This document shows, in pieces, positions 1 to 6,697 of a stretch of DNA of 8,168 nt; position 1 is the first letter of the stretch, and each line of letters starts with the position of its first letter. The translations under genes were made by a program, and so were the position numbers. The DNA is from Planctomycetaceae bacterium (GTDB lineage: Bacteria; Planctomycetota; Planctomycetia; Planctomycetales; Planctomycetaceae). The notes below the pieces were generated by a model, which saw only the letters and a program-made list of their open reading frames with translations, was not told where the DNA came from and searched no databases. The stretch covers positions 1 through 8,168 of the forward strand of contig DOCI01000297.1 of NCBI GenBank assembly GCA_003503535.1, given 5' to 3'.

Positions 1-82
1 GGGTGGCACGCTCAGAACGAAGTGATGGGCGTGGGAATTGGAAACGACCACGCCCTTCGCGTTACTCAGGGTCGTGCCACCC
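1..82 (+). repeat. Family A long palindromic repeat, copy 1
   Basis: This is a long imperfect palindrome. The left arm (1-34) starts GGGTGGCACG, the right arm (48-82) ends CGTGCCACCC, and a 13-nt loop (35-47) separates them. The same element recurs at 2356-2438 (inverted) and 3801-3883. This copy is one base shorter in the left arm (CGCTCAG where the others have CGTCCCAG). It lies downstream of the minus-strand 165-residue gene and begins exactly at the window edge, so flanking sequence to the left cannot be judged. It resembles a REP/MITE-like non-coding element. No U-tract follows on either strand, so a simple terminator role is unlikely. Confidence 0.9.
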
Positions 83-121
83 CGTGATCACGGAATTTTG
101 TTTCAACAGTTTGTCAACTGT
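82..121. repeat. Two small palindromes downstream of the 165-residue gene
   Basis: A perfect 12-bp palindrome (CCGTGATCACGG, 82-93) abuts family A copy 1. It is followed by a 6-bp stem with a 4-nt loop (ACAGTT at 106-111, AACTGT at 116-121). They sit 50-90 bp beyond the stop codon of the minus-strand 165-residue gene and could mark its transcript end. No T-run follows on the minus strand, so a terminator call is not supported. I see no gene in 83-172. Confidence 0.4.
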
Positions 122-172
122 CCCAAAATAGTGCACTGTTATTTAATCAGCCATGACATTGCTCGTCTGCAA

Positions 173-670
173 TTAAGGAATCGGGCAGGTCTCCAGAAGA
201 TCGTTGACCAGTTTGACCAGCACTTCGTGAGTCAACTGTAATGGCACGCGTTTTCGTCCCGGCTTTCCTTTGACGATTTCAAAACGATTGATCGTCACCG
301 CATTTTTTGAAGCGGATTGCAACACGAATTCATAGTAGACCGCTCCACTCGGCAATTGTGTCGGCTGGTTGGAACGGATCATGGCCGAGCCGGCTTGATC
401 GTCGAATTCGATCGGGCCAATCTGTTCGAGTAGGTAAGTGATCCGTCGAGAAAGATCGTCAGCCCAGCGTTTGATGTCGTCGTTGGTTCCGTTTTGTAAT
501 CGGGGCAATGTCAGTCGCAATTCATTCATCGCACAGCTCATTGTATCCAGAGCCGCGAGATCGACCTCCAGCAAGTCGGAAGCTTCGGCAAACACCAGCG
601 AACACCCCGCAATCGGACCTTGAGCCGAGAGGCGATTGAGTTCCTGTTGGAGTTGTTGTGAAAGTGACAT
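173..670 (-). CDS. Hypothetical protein, 165 aa, last gene of the prkA cluster
   Basis: I do not recognise this protein. It begins at ATG (668-670) and ends with TAA (173-175). A weak GAAG lies about 6 nt upstream of the start. There is no signal peptide or membrane segment, so it is probably cytoplasmic. Residues 1-85 look mostly helical (SQQLQQELNRL; IKRWADDLSRRITYLLEQI). Residues 86-135 look strand-rich (YYEFVLQSA; TINRFEIVKG). A basic turn follows (KGKPGRKR, 135-141), then a C-terminal helix (LTHEVLVKLVNDLLE). It is co-directional with spoVR, 104 bp downstream of it, and that gap holds two palindromic repeats. The amino-acid make-up is normal and the only competing frames are short, so I believe it is a real gene. 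A role beside the PrkA/DUF444/SpoVR proteins is inferred only from position. Confidence 0.75.
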   Translation of the reverse strand: MSLSQQLQQELNRLSAQGPIAGCSLVFAEASDLLEVDLAALDTMSCAMNELRLTLPRLQNGTNDDIKRWADDLSRRITYLLEQIGPIEFDDQAGSAMIRSNQPTQLPSGAVYYEFVLQSASKNAVTINRFEIVKGKPGRKRVPLQLTHEVLVKLVNDLLETCPIP

Positions 671-689
671 GAAATCTTCAATTCAGTAG

Positions 690-715
690 GTTGGATTAGC
701 ACAGCGTAACCCAAC
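690..715. repeat. Family C hairpin, copy 1
   Basis: The arms are GTTGGATTA (690-698) and TAACCCAAC (707-715) with an 8-nt loop GCACAGCG, giving one mismatch in the stem. The 26-bp unit recurs at 7862-7887 with the same loop and two differences. It lies between spoVR and the 165-residue gene, immediately upstream of the latter's start. From memory, similar GTAGGTTGGGTTA-type palindromes are common dispersed repeats in many bacteria, including cyanobacteria; no search was run. Confidence 0.75.
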
Positions 716-727
716 AGGAAACGAGAG

Positions 728-759
728 TCGATTTCGTCAGGCAGTGCCTGACCTACAGT
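728..759. repeat. Family B palindrome, copy 1, with conserved flanks
   Basis: The core is a perfect 8-bp inverted repeat, GTCAGGCA (736-743) and TGCCTGAC (745-752), around one central base. The flanks are also shared: 728-759 matches 3745-3776 at 30 of 32 positions, so the mobile unit is larger than the palindrome. The sequence beyond the hairpin is not T-rich on either strand, so it is not an ordinary intrinsic terminator for spoVR, although it sits just past its stop codon. Confidence 0.8.
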
Positions 760-774
760 TCATGAATATTACCC

Positions 775-2319
775 TCAGTTGATAAGCGTAAAAGTTTCAT
801 TCTTCGTCAATGGCGAACGACGATGCGCTTGCCCATCGTAAGTCAGCAGATGAAGTGTTTCATCGATGACCGTTTCCAGATTCACCGGACGTCCCCAGAG
901 TTTCTGGACATTGTGCAGTGTGTCCTCGGCATCATCGAGTTTGAGCTCGATGCCTGCGAACTGGTGCTGCAGATAAAGTTCGCCTCGATTGCGATAGTTA
1001 CCATCGATCACCCGAATCTGGGGACGACCGTAGTTCGTCAGGTTTCGCAGCAGGTGCTGTTTCACATCTTTGAACTCTCGGGATTCGATTTCATAAGTTT
1101 TCTCTTCATCGTTATATGCAAAAGAAAACATGCGATGCCGACGGCAGAAATCTTCGGTCAGAAATGTATCGATGAATGTAATGTCGTTATGAATCCGACG
1201 GACTTCAAAAATCTTCTCGCGACCGAGACCGAGCTTCTTGTCCCAGTGATCCCGAACTTCGACATCATCGCAGTTCTCCCATTCCGAACCGAATTGACCG
1301 CGATTCCAGCGTTCTTCGATATCGCGAAAAAGTTCGATTCCAAGTTTATAGGGGTTCAGTCGAGTCGGACTGGTCGCCATCGTGCCGGAATGATGGTCGG
1401 CATAGTCGATCACCTCGGCATCGGTCAGACCGTGATTGGTCATGATGGTCGTATGCCAGTAACTGGCCCAGCCTTCGTTCATGATTTTCGTCTGCCCCTG
1501 CGGGGCAAAATAGTAGGCTTCCTCGCGAATGATCGACAACACATCCCGCTGCCATTCCCGCAGCTGACCATGCTCAATCAGAAACTGCAATACGTCCCGC
1601 ACCGGCTCAGCCGGGAAGGAACGGTTAACATGCTGACGCTGGAATTCTTCGTGCTGTTGCGAGCGTTCCTGATCGAGCACCTCCTGCGGATTGACGAAAG
1701 AATCCATATAGTCCTTGGCTCGAAAGCGGCGATCGTTTGTTTCCGGTTCCTCCTCACTCGAATCGCTCGGCTGCTTTCTTTGTTTCACCGATCTCACAAT
1801 GTGCGGCGAATAGGGATCGATCAAATCCTCAATCGAGAGGCAGGAGTCGATAAACTCCTCGACAGCTTCATGTCCGTAACGATCGATATAGCGGTTGATT
1901 CTCGCCGCGTGATTGGCGAGTTGATCGAGCATGCGGCGGTTCGTTTTTGAAAACCAGGCGTTGTTCTTAAAGAAGTCGCAGTGCCCGTACACGTGCGCGA
2001 TGACCAGTTTCTGATCGGTCATCGAATTGCAGTTGAGCAAATAGGCATAGCAGGGATCGGTATTGATGACCATTTCGTAAATCTTCTGCAGGCCATATGA
2101 ATAGCCTTTCATCAGTTCATCGAACTGAGCCCCGAATCGCCAGTGAGGATAGCGAATCGGAAAGCCGCCATATGCAGCAAACCGGCTCAGTTCTTCGTAA
2201 TCGAGCATCTCGAAAATCGTTTCGTAGAAGTCGAGCCCATAGCTGGCGGCGACTTTCTCCATTTCATCCTGAATGGCACGAATGTCATCCGGCAATGGGC
2301 GATAGGTGCTGATGCTCAT
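775..2319 (-). CDS. spoVR: SpoVR/YcgB family protein, 514 aa
   Basis: This cytoplasmic protein belongs to the SpoVR family, named for Bacillus stage V sporulation protein R (spore cortex formation) and including E. coli YcgB, which is about 510 residues. The biochemical activity of the family is not settled. Family hallmarks visible here are YPHWRFG (58-63 region), HVYGHCDFFKNN (109-120), GQTKIMNEGWASYWH (275-289) and NPYKLG (322-327). The conserved His and Glu residues of these motifs are candidate metal or catalytic ligands (inference). Residues 181-230 are a charged, probably flexible insert. I choose ATG at 2317-2319 because length and N-terminus (MSISTYRPLP) then fit the family and AAGG lies about 9 nt upstream. 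A longer reading from 2376 adds 19 residues, the first of which are encoded by a repeat. It is third in the cluster, 159 bp after the DUF444 gene. Confidence 0.95.
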   Translation of the reverse strand: MSISTYRPLPDDIRAIQDEMEKVAASYGLDFYETIFEMLDYEELSRFAAYGGFPIRYPHWRFGAQFDELMKGYSYGLQKIYEMVINTDPCYAYLLNCNSMTDQKLVIAHVYGHCDFFKNNAWFSKTNRRMLDQLANHAARINRYIDRYGHEAVEEFIDSCLSIEDLIDPYSPHIVRSVKQRKQPSDSSEEEPETNDRRFRAKDYMDSFVNPQEVLDQERSQQHEEFQRQHVNRSFPAEPVRDVLQFLIEHGQLREWQRDVLSIIREEAYYFAPQGQTKIMNEGWASYWHTTIMTNHGLTDAEVIDYADHHSGTMATSPTRLNPYKLGIELFRDIEERWNRGQFGSEWENCDDVEVRDHWDKKLGLGREKIFEVRRIHNDITFIDTFLTEDFCRRHRMFSFAYNDEEKTYEIESREFKDVKQHLLRNLTNYGRPQIRVIDGNYRNRGELYLQHQFAGIELKLDDAEDTLHNVQKLWGRPVNLETVIDETLHLLTYDGQAHRRSPLTKNETFTLIN

Positions 2320-2355
2320 GTCAAACGCCTTTTTATTCGACAGTTTCTCGAAATC

Positions 2356-2438
2356 GGGTGGCACGTCCCTGAGCAACGCGAAGGGCGTGGACTTCTGAAA
2401 TCACCACGCCCATCACTTCGTTCTGGGACGTGCCACCC
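2356..2438 (-). repeat. Family A long palindromic repeat, copy 2 (inverted)
   Basis: The arms are 2356-2390 and 2404-2438, with a 13-nt loop at 2391-2403. Relative to copies 1 and 3 the element is inverted, judged from the conserved asymmetry between its arms: the arm containing CAGAACGAAGTGATGGG lies on the right here. It fills half of the gap between the DUF444 gene and spoVR, and its inner part contains an ATG in frame with spoVR (at 2376). In the cluster mRNA it would form a strong hairpin 37 nt before the spoVR start. Confidence 0.92.
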
Positions 2439-2445
2439 ATTGTCA

Positions 2446-2464
2446 GACAGGCTGGAAGCCTGTC
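2446..2464. repeat. Hairpin E between the DUF444 gene and spoVR
   Basis: A perfect 8-bp stem, GACAGGCT (2446-2453) and AGCCTGTC (2457-2464), surrounds the loop GGA. It starts 14 bp after the stop codon of the DUF444 gene on the minus strand and lies next to family A copy 2. No T-tract follows on the minus strand, so it is more likely an mRNA 3'-end stabiliser, processing site or dispersed repeat than a terminator. It is the only copy in this window. Confidence 0.65.
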
Positions 2465-2478
2465 CTACGAGTTTATTA

Positions 2479-3582
2479 TCACTTCCCCGTGCCGAGGAAA
2501 TCCTTAATGCATTCGTAAATGCCTTGCTTGTCTTCGATCAATGAGAGCGCGACGTTGCTCCAGGAGTCTTCAAGCCCCATCAGTTCCCGAACGTACTCCC
2601 CGGAACCATAGGGACTTTCGACCTGTCCGTAACAGAACAGATTGCAGACCGGCAGCAATTTGTCTTTCAGCATGTTCAAACACTCGCGATTGTCATCGCC
2701 CCAGTTGTCGCCATCGGAAAACTGAAAAATGTAGATGTTCCAGTCCTCGACCGGATAACTCTGTTCGAGAACCTGAATCGCTTTGCCGTATGCGGATGAA
2801 ATTCGAGTGCCGCCGCTCTCGCGGATGCGGAAAAATGTTTCTTCATCGACTTCGTGGGCCATCGCATCGTGCACGATGTACCGTTTCTGCAAGCCGTTGT
2901 ATTGCGACGAAATCCACGCATTGATCCAGAACGCGGTTGTGCGAACAATCTCCTTCTGTTCTTCACCCATCGAACCGGAGATGTCCATCAGATACAGAAT
3001 AACGGCATTGGCCTGAGGTTCGGAAATGGTGGTCCAGCTTTTGTAAACGGTATCGTCCCGATTCGGCACGACCATCGGCTTACTGGAGTTGTATTGTCCA
3101 GTTGCAATCTGACGTTTGAGCGCCTTTTTGTAAGTTCGTTTGAAGTGACGCAGGGAATCCGGCCCCACCTGTCGCACCGAATTGTAGCGGTCTTTCTGAC
3201 TGACGAGCGTTTCCGCTCCTTTGGGAATAATGTTCGGCAATGCAAGTTCTTCGCCCAGCATGGCTGCGAGTTCTTCGAGGGTCACTTCGACTTCGCGGAT
3301 ATGTCTCCCGGCTTCATTCCCGGCTTCACCCGTTCGCTCCTCAGGTTCTCCCGGCCCCAGTGACTGACCAACTTCCCCTTCTCCCTGACCGGAACCGCCC
3401 GAACCTTTCTTGCCATGACGAAAATGCGGAATCTCGATATTGGGTACGGGAATGCTGACGACCTCACGACCTTTACGGCCGAGCATTTCGCCGTGGGTAA
3501 TGTACTTGCGGAGATTCCCGCGTACCTTCCCTCGAACGATCTGCTTAAACCGCTGCAGGTCTTTGTCGATGTTTTGCGTCAT
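2479..3582 (-). CDS. yhbH: DUF444 family vWA-domain protein (YhbH/YeaH), 367 aa
   Basis: This is a DUF444 protein like Bacillus YhbH and E. coli YeaH, products of the gene beside prkA/yeaG. The N-terminal part (1-55) is basic and includes VVSIPVPNIEIPHFRHG. A Gly/Glu-rich linker follows (59-93), then EELALPNI (111-118). A von Willebrand A fold spans about 190-365. Its metal-ion-dependent adhesion site looks intact: D200-I-S202-G-S204, T259 in ESGGTRISSA, and D290-G-D292-NWGDD. Such folds usually bind a divalent metal and mediate protein contacts, often alongside AAA+ partners, so working with PrkA is plausible (inference). Start is ATG at 3580-3582; no Shine-Dalgarno is evident. Length is close to YhbH (about 390). 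It is 340 bp downstream of prkA, a gap full of repeats. Confidence 0.93.
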   Translation of the reverse strand: MTQNIDKDLQRFKQIVRGKVRGNLRKYITHGEMLGRKGREVVSIPVPNIEIPHFRHGKKGSGGSGQGEGEVGQSLGPGEPEERTGEAGNEAGRHIREVEVTLEELAAMLGEELALPNIIPKGAETLVSQKDRYNSVRQVGPDSLRHFKRTYKKALKRQIATGQYNSSKPMVVPNRDDTVYKSWTTISEPQANAVILYLMDISGSMGEEQKEIVRTTAFWINAWISSQYNGLQKRYIVHDAMAHEVDEETFFRIRESGGTRISSAYGKAIQVLEQSYPVEDWNIYIFQFSDGDNWGDDNRECLNMLKDKLLPVCNLFCYGQVESPYGSGEYVRELMGLEDSWSNVALSLIEDKQGIYECIKDFLGTGK

Positions 3583-3613
3583 GGCATTCGTACCCGGTTA
3601 TTTCTCACTCAAA

Positions 3614-3726
3614 AGGCGAGCCGAGTCAGTCATGACTCGGGTGTTTTCACGATCATTGTAGGTTAGTTGGAATTTATTATCGAAATGGATCGAACGTACC
3701 CGTGCCATTACTGGCACGGCTCGCCT
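3614..3726. repeat. Composite palindromic element D (113 bp)
   Basis: The ends form a perfect 10-bp inverted repeat, AGGCGAGCCG (3614-3623) and CGGCTCGCCT (3717-3726). Near each end is its own perfect hairpin with 8-bp arms and a 4-nt loop: CCGAGTCA/TGACTCGG at 3621-3640 and CCGTGCCA/TGGCACGG at 3700-3719. The interior, about 60 bp, is AT-rich with no ORF. The layout suggests a small non-autonomous element or paired REP unit. It lies in the prkA to DUF444 gap, starting 31 bp upstream of the DUF444 start codon. Confidence 0.7.
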
Positions 3727-3744
3727 GTCATTTTCAATAAAAAC

Positions 3745-3776
3745 TCGATTTCGTCAGGTAATGCCTGACCTACAGT
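3745..3776. repeat. Family B palindrome, copy 2, with conserved flanks
   Basis: The core is GTCAGGTA (3753-3760) and TGCCTGAC (3762-3769), with one wobble position relative to copy 1. Flanking bases match the 728-759 copy closely (30 of 32) and in the same orientation. It sits between composite element D and family A copy 3 in the prkA to DUF444 gap. Confidence 0.75.
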
Positions 3777-3800
3777 CTCTCTCACATTTTTTGTTTCAAT

Positions 3801-3883
3801 GGGTGGCACGTCCCAGAACGAAGTGATGAGCGTGGAACTATCCACCAACCACGCCCTTCGTTTCACTCAGGGACGTGCCACCC
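3801..3883 (+). repeat. Family A long palindromic repeat, copy 3
   Basis: The arms are 3801-3835 and 3849-3883, with a 13-nt loop at 3836-3848 whose sequence differs from the other two copies. It has the same orientation as copy 1. It starts 39 bp past the prkA stop codon on the minus strand. The T-rich tract next to it (3787-3796) is on the plus strand before the element, so on the minus-strand transcript it reads as A-rich and does not make a terminator. Confidence 0.92.
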
Positions 3884-3922
3884 ACCGAAGGACACTCTCA
3901 CCACTCACCTCTAATCACTAAT

Positions 3923-5971
3923 CTATTTACTTTCCGATTTCGCATCGCCGCGAGCGAAAATACTCGCCACGTATTGCAGAACGTCGGTCGCCGATTCGTC
4001 GTCGTAGCCGTAGTTGCGGATCAAACGGGATTTAACGATATCGATTTTCTCCTGCGTTTCCGTGTCGACGACATTCGAAACCATTGAAGTCAGTTTGATC
4101 GTATCTTTCTGATCCTCGAACAGTTTCATTTCGAGCGCCTTCTGCAGACGTTCGTTCGTTTTGTAATTGAACGATCGACCATCGAGCGAAAGGGCTCCGA
4201 TATAGTTCATGATTTCACGGCGGAAATCATCCATCCGCGATTCCGGAATATCGATTCGCTCTTCAATCGAACGCATCAGTCGTTCATCCGGCTCCTCGTC
4301 CTGACCAGTGAATTTGTTTTTCACTTTTTCTTTCTGCGTGTAGGCTTTCACATTGTCGATGTAGTTGCCACAGAGTCGGGTCAGCGCTTCTTCGTCAGCC
4401 GCAATCGCACGCTGAACTTCATTCTTGACGAGGTCGGTGTACTCCTCTTTGACCATCGAAATAAGATGCCGATAGTATTCGCGAACCTCTTCATTCGAAA
4501 TCAAAGAATGATGCTTCAAACCTTCTTCAAGTTCGTTGAGCACCATGAACGGATTCAGACAGGTCGAATGCGGATTTACCACCAGGGCATTCGAAATCTT
4601 ATCCTGCACAAAACGGGGAGAGATGCCGTGCATTCCTTCGCTCTTGGCTTCCTTCCGCAATTGCTTGACGTTCTCGTACGTGAAGCCCGGCAAGGTTTTT
4701 CCGTTGTAGAGCTTCATCTTCTGCAGCACGGAAAGCCCATGATGCTTCGGCTCTTCGAGTCGCGTCAGCACCGCCCACATCGCAGCCGTTTCGAGCGTAT
4801 GCGGTGCAATATGCTTGCCTCGGACGCGACGCTGATTGTAGTCCTTCTCGTAGATGCGAATTTCTTCCGAGAGTTTCGTTACGTACGGAATGTCAATTTT
4901 AATCGTTCGATCCCGCAACGCTTCCATAAATTCGTTGGACTGCAGTTTCCGGAACTCAGGCTCATTCGTATGACCGATGATGACCGTATCGATATCCGTC
5001 TGCGCAAATTTCTTTGGCTTGATTTTATGCTCCTGCGACGCACCGAGCAGGTCATACAGGAAGGCAACATCGAGCTTGAGGACTTCGATGAACTCAATCA
5101 TGCCTCGATTGGCGACATTAAACTCGCCATCGAAATTGAACGCGCGGGGATCACTCTCGCTGCCGTACTCGGCTATTTTTCGATAGTTGATATCGCCCGT
5201 CAGTTCGGTGCTGTCCTGATTCTTCTCGTCCTTCGGCTGGAACGTACCAATGCCAATACGATCCTGCTCCGAAAGCACGATGCGGCGAACCACGACCGAC
5301 TCCACGACTTTCGTCCAGTCGCCATCGAAATCGCGGAGTCGCTCCTGAAAGTAAAATCGGCTCAAGGGGCAGATATCGCCCGTGATTTCAATTTCGTACT
5401 TGCTGGAATCAATTCCGGCATTCAACTCAGCACACAGGCCCTCCCTATGATTCATCGGAATCAGTAATAACGGATCCCCGTTCATCGGATCCCAGGTGAT
5501 CGAGCCATCTTCTTCTTTCCAGCCAAAGCTGTAGAGGGCTCCTGCATCGGTGCGACTGTATCGCTGCAAACCTCGTTTGAGCAGCCGGGCAATCGTACTT
5601 TTGGACGAGCCGACCGGGCCATGCAATAACAGCACACGACGTTCTGCTCCGTATTTGAGCGCAGCCGACTTGAAGACATTGACCAGTTCGATGAGCGGTC
5701 GTGTCAAACCGAAAATGGCATCCTGACCGTCATTGTAAGGATCATCGAAGAAGCGATATCGTGTCAGCTTCTCGCGGTTTCCTTCCAGTTCGTACGTTCC
5801 CTCCTGGATGATCATGTCGTACATGCGTTGCCAGGCAGAGCGTGCGATTCCGGGATTTTCGCGGACCAGATCGAGGTAGTCTGCAAAGGTCCCCTGCCAG
5901 GTTTCCTGCCGGAAGTTTTCGTATTCCGACTTCGAAGCCAGTTTCTGCAGTAATTCGTGTCCACTCGTCAC
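3923..5971 (-). CDS. prkA: PrkA/YeaG family AAA+ serine protein kinase, 682 aa
   Basis: PrkA/YeaG is a cytoplasmic AAA+ protein described as a Ser/Thr kinase; ATP-dependent protease activity has also been proposed for the Bacillus protein. Numbered from the GTG start, the sequence shows the characteristic P-loop GPVGSSKST (118-126, Lys124), a Walker-B-like GMIEFIE (290-296), a sensor-like [10 protein letters not shown] (331-340) and the family motif ALRDR with IDIPYV just after. The C-terminal PrkA domain includes [15 protein letters not shown] (449-463) and [12 protein letters not shown] (583-594). Length is slightly above Bacillus PrkA (about 630) and E. coli YeaG (644). I prefer GTG at 5969-5971, since AAGGAG lies 6 nt upstream; a TTG at 5986 would add five residues and put this site inside the gene. 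It is first in the cluster, so the promoter should lie in the divergent region to its right. Confidence 0.96.
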   Translation of the reverse strand: MTSGHELLQKLASKSEYENFRQETWQGTFADYLDLVRENPGIARSAWQRMYDMIIQEGTYELEGNREKLTRYRFFDDPYNDGQDAIFGLTRPLIELVNVFKSAALKYGAERRVLLLHGPVGSSKSTIARLLKRGLQRYSRTDAGALYSFGWKEEDGSITWDPMNGDPLLLIPMNHREGLCAELNAGIDSSKYEIEITGDICPLSRFYFQERLRDFDGDWTKVVESVVVRRIVLSEQDRIGIGTFQPKDEKNQDSTELTGDINYRKIAEYGSESDPRAFNFDGEFNVANRGMIEFIEVLKLDVAFLYDLLGASQEHKIKPKKFAQTDIDTVIIGHTNEPEFRKLQSNEFMEALRDRTIKIDIPYVTKLSEEIRIYEKDYNQRRVRGKHIAPHTLETAAMWAVLTRLEEPKHHGLSVLQKMKLYNGKTLPGFTYENVKQLRKEAKSEGMHGISPRFVQDKISNALVVNPHSTCLNPFMVLNELEEGLKHHSLISNEEVREYYRHLISMVKEEYTDLVKNEVQRAIAADEEALTRLCGNYIDNVKAYTQKEKVKNKFTGQDEEPDERLMRSIEERIDIPESRMDDFRREIMNYIGALSLDGRSFNYKTNERLQKALEMKLFEDQKDTIKLTSMVSNVVDTETQEKIDIVKSRLIRNYGYDDESATDVLQYVASIFARGDAKSESK

Positions 5972-5977
5972 GGCTGT

Positions 5978-5983
5978 CTCCTT
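5978..5983 (-). promoter_or_regulatory. Shine-Dalgarno sequence of prkA
   Basis: AAGGAG on the minus strand lies 6 nt upstream of the GTG at 5971. It is the only strong ribosome-binding site in the window and decides the prkA start in favour of GTG over the upstream TTG at 5986, whose second and third codons it would occupy. Confidence 0.7.
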
Positions 5984-5986
5984 CAA

Positions 5987-6697
5987 GAGAAGAGAAACTC
6001 ATGCCCTGCAACGGCTTTAATGAGGAAGTCAAATGAATGCTGCACAATTCGATGTCGTGCACAACATCATTAAGAACCCCGATTAAAGATTTCAGGAACT
6101 GTCTCGACTTTCAAAAAATCCGCGTCTGTTCGGGAGCAAAATCGAAAGTGGTGAATCTTAATCGCGTGGGAATTCGTTCATTTAATAATAGTTCAGCTTC
6201 TTCCATGAGCGCAGCAAAAACTCCTCGCCGACCATTCCGGGAATACTATCCATAAGGGAGCGGTGTGGAGGCTGGTGGGACCGTCCATGGTCTGTCCAAT
6301 TGTTAAAAAAGGAATCGTGGGGATTTGTTTGAAGTCTTTTAAGACCGTTGTCTGCAGACTTCTTCCCTTTCCATGACCCGTTGACCATGATAGGCCTAAC
6401 GTCCATGACCTCAGGTGTGTCGTTATCACTAGGGCGAGTCGATATCATTATCAATTCCTGAGACAGTCGAGGCAAGAGGAAACTTTGTTTTGGAAGACGA
6501 TCTCTTCGAATTCCACTCTGGCTGGTAAGTCCTGCTATATTTATTCTGCCTGTTTGAACAATATATTGATCGATTTCGACCAGAAACACGTTAGGGAATC
6601 TCTCAGGTCTGTACAGAAAGTCTCTTCATCAATTACAGTGCAGGAGAGTCGATCTGCTCGACATATTTTTCGATCTCCAACGATTTTTATCCGCAAA
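5987..6697. other. Divergent intergenic region between prkA and aroB, about 0.7 kb
   Basis: I find no convincing gene here. It is visibly more AT-rich than the flanking genes. It must hold the leader of prkA (leftward) and probably of aroB (rightward). Structure seen: TGCACAA twice, 17 bp apart (6041-6047, 6058-6064), about 70-95 bp upstream of prkA; a 7-bp inverted repeat GAAGTCT/AGACTTC (6331-6337, 6356-6362); and a perfect palindrome CAATATATTG (6559-6568) upstream of aroB. No good -35/-10 or -24/-12 promoter match stands out. A 135-codon minus-strand frame (6182-6589) exists, but its product has an unnatural composition and I do not call it. Confidence 0.6.

Noticed and set aside
1..20. 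Sigma-54-like TGGCACG at family A repeat ends and in element D
   Set aside because: TGGCACG resembles the -24 box, but the TTGC of the -12 box is missing at the required spacing in all copies, so these are palindrome arms.
823..1950. 375-codon plus-strand open frame opposite spoVR
   Set aside because: It is the antisense shadow of a strongly conserved SpoVR gene; the product has no family motif and an odd composition.
3787..3883. Intrinsic terminator made of family A copy 3 and the adjacent T-tract
   Set aside because: The T-tract precedes the hairpin on the plus strand and reads as A-rich after it on the minus strand, so it suits neither direction.
1..3883. Repeats as a CRISPR array
   Set aside because: Copies are far apart, palindromic, in both orientations and interrupted by genes; there are no regular spacers and no cas genes.
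4466..5467. 333-codon plus-strand open frame opposite prkA
   Set aside because: It overlaps the PrkA core on the other strand and its translation shows no recognisable domain, so it is a shadow frame.
6093..6472. Possible element ends sharing CAGGAA, CTGTCTC and CTCGACT blocks in inverted orientation
   Set aside because: The blocks occur in a different order at the two sites, so they do not form a true inverted repeat; chance is the simpler explanation.
6182..6589. 135-codon minus-strand open frame in the prkA-aroB gap
   Set aside because: The translation is rich in Trp, His, Asn and Arg with no domain, no clear ribosome-binding site and an AT-rich intergenic setting. It could be the relic of a gene, but I cannot support it as one.
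6485..6697. 71-residue N-terminal extension of AroB from a TTG codon
   Set aside because: The extension is Ser/Arg-rich, lies before the normal AroB N-terminus and makes the protein far longer than its family; ATG at 6698 fits.
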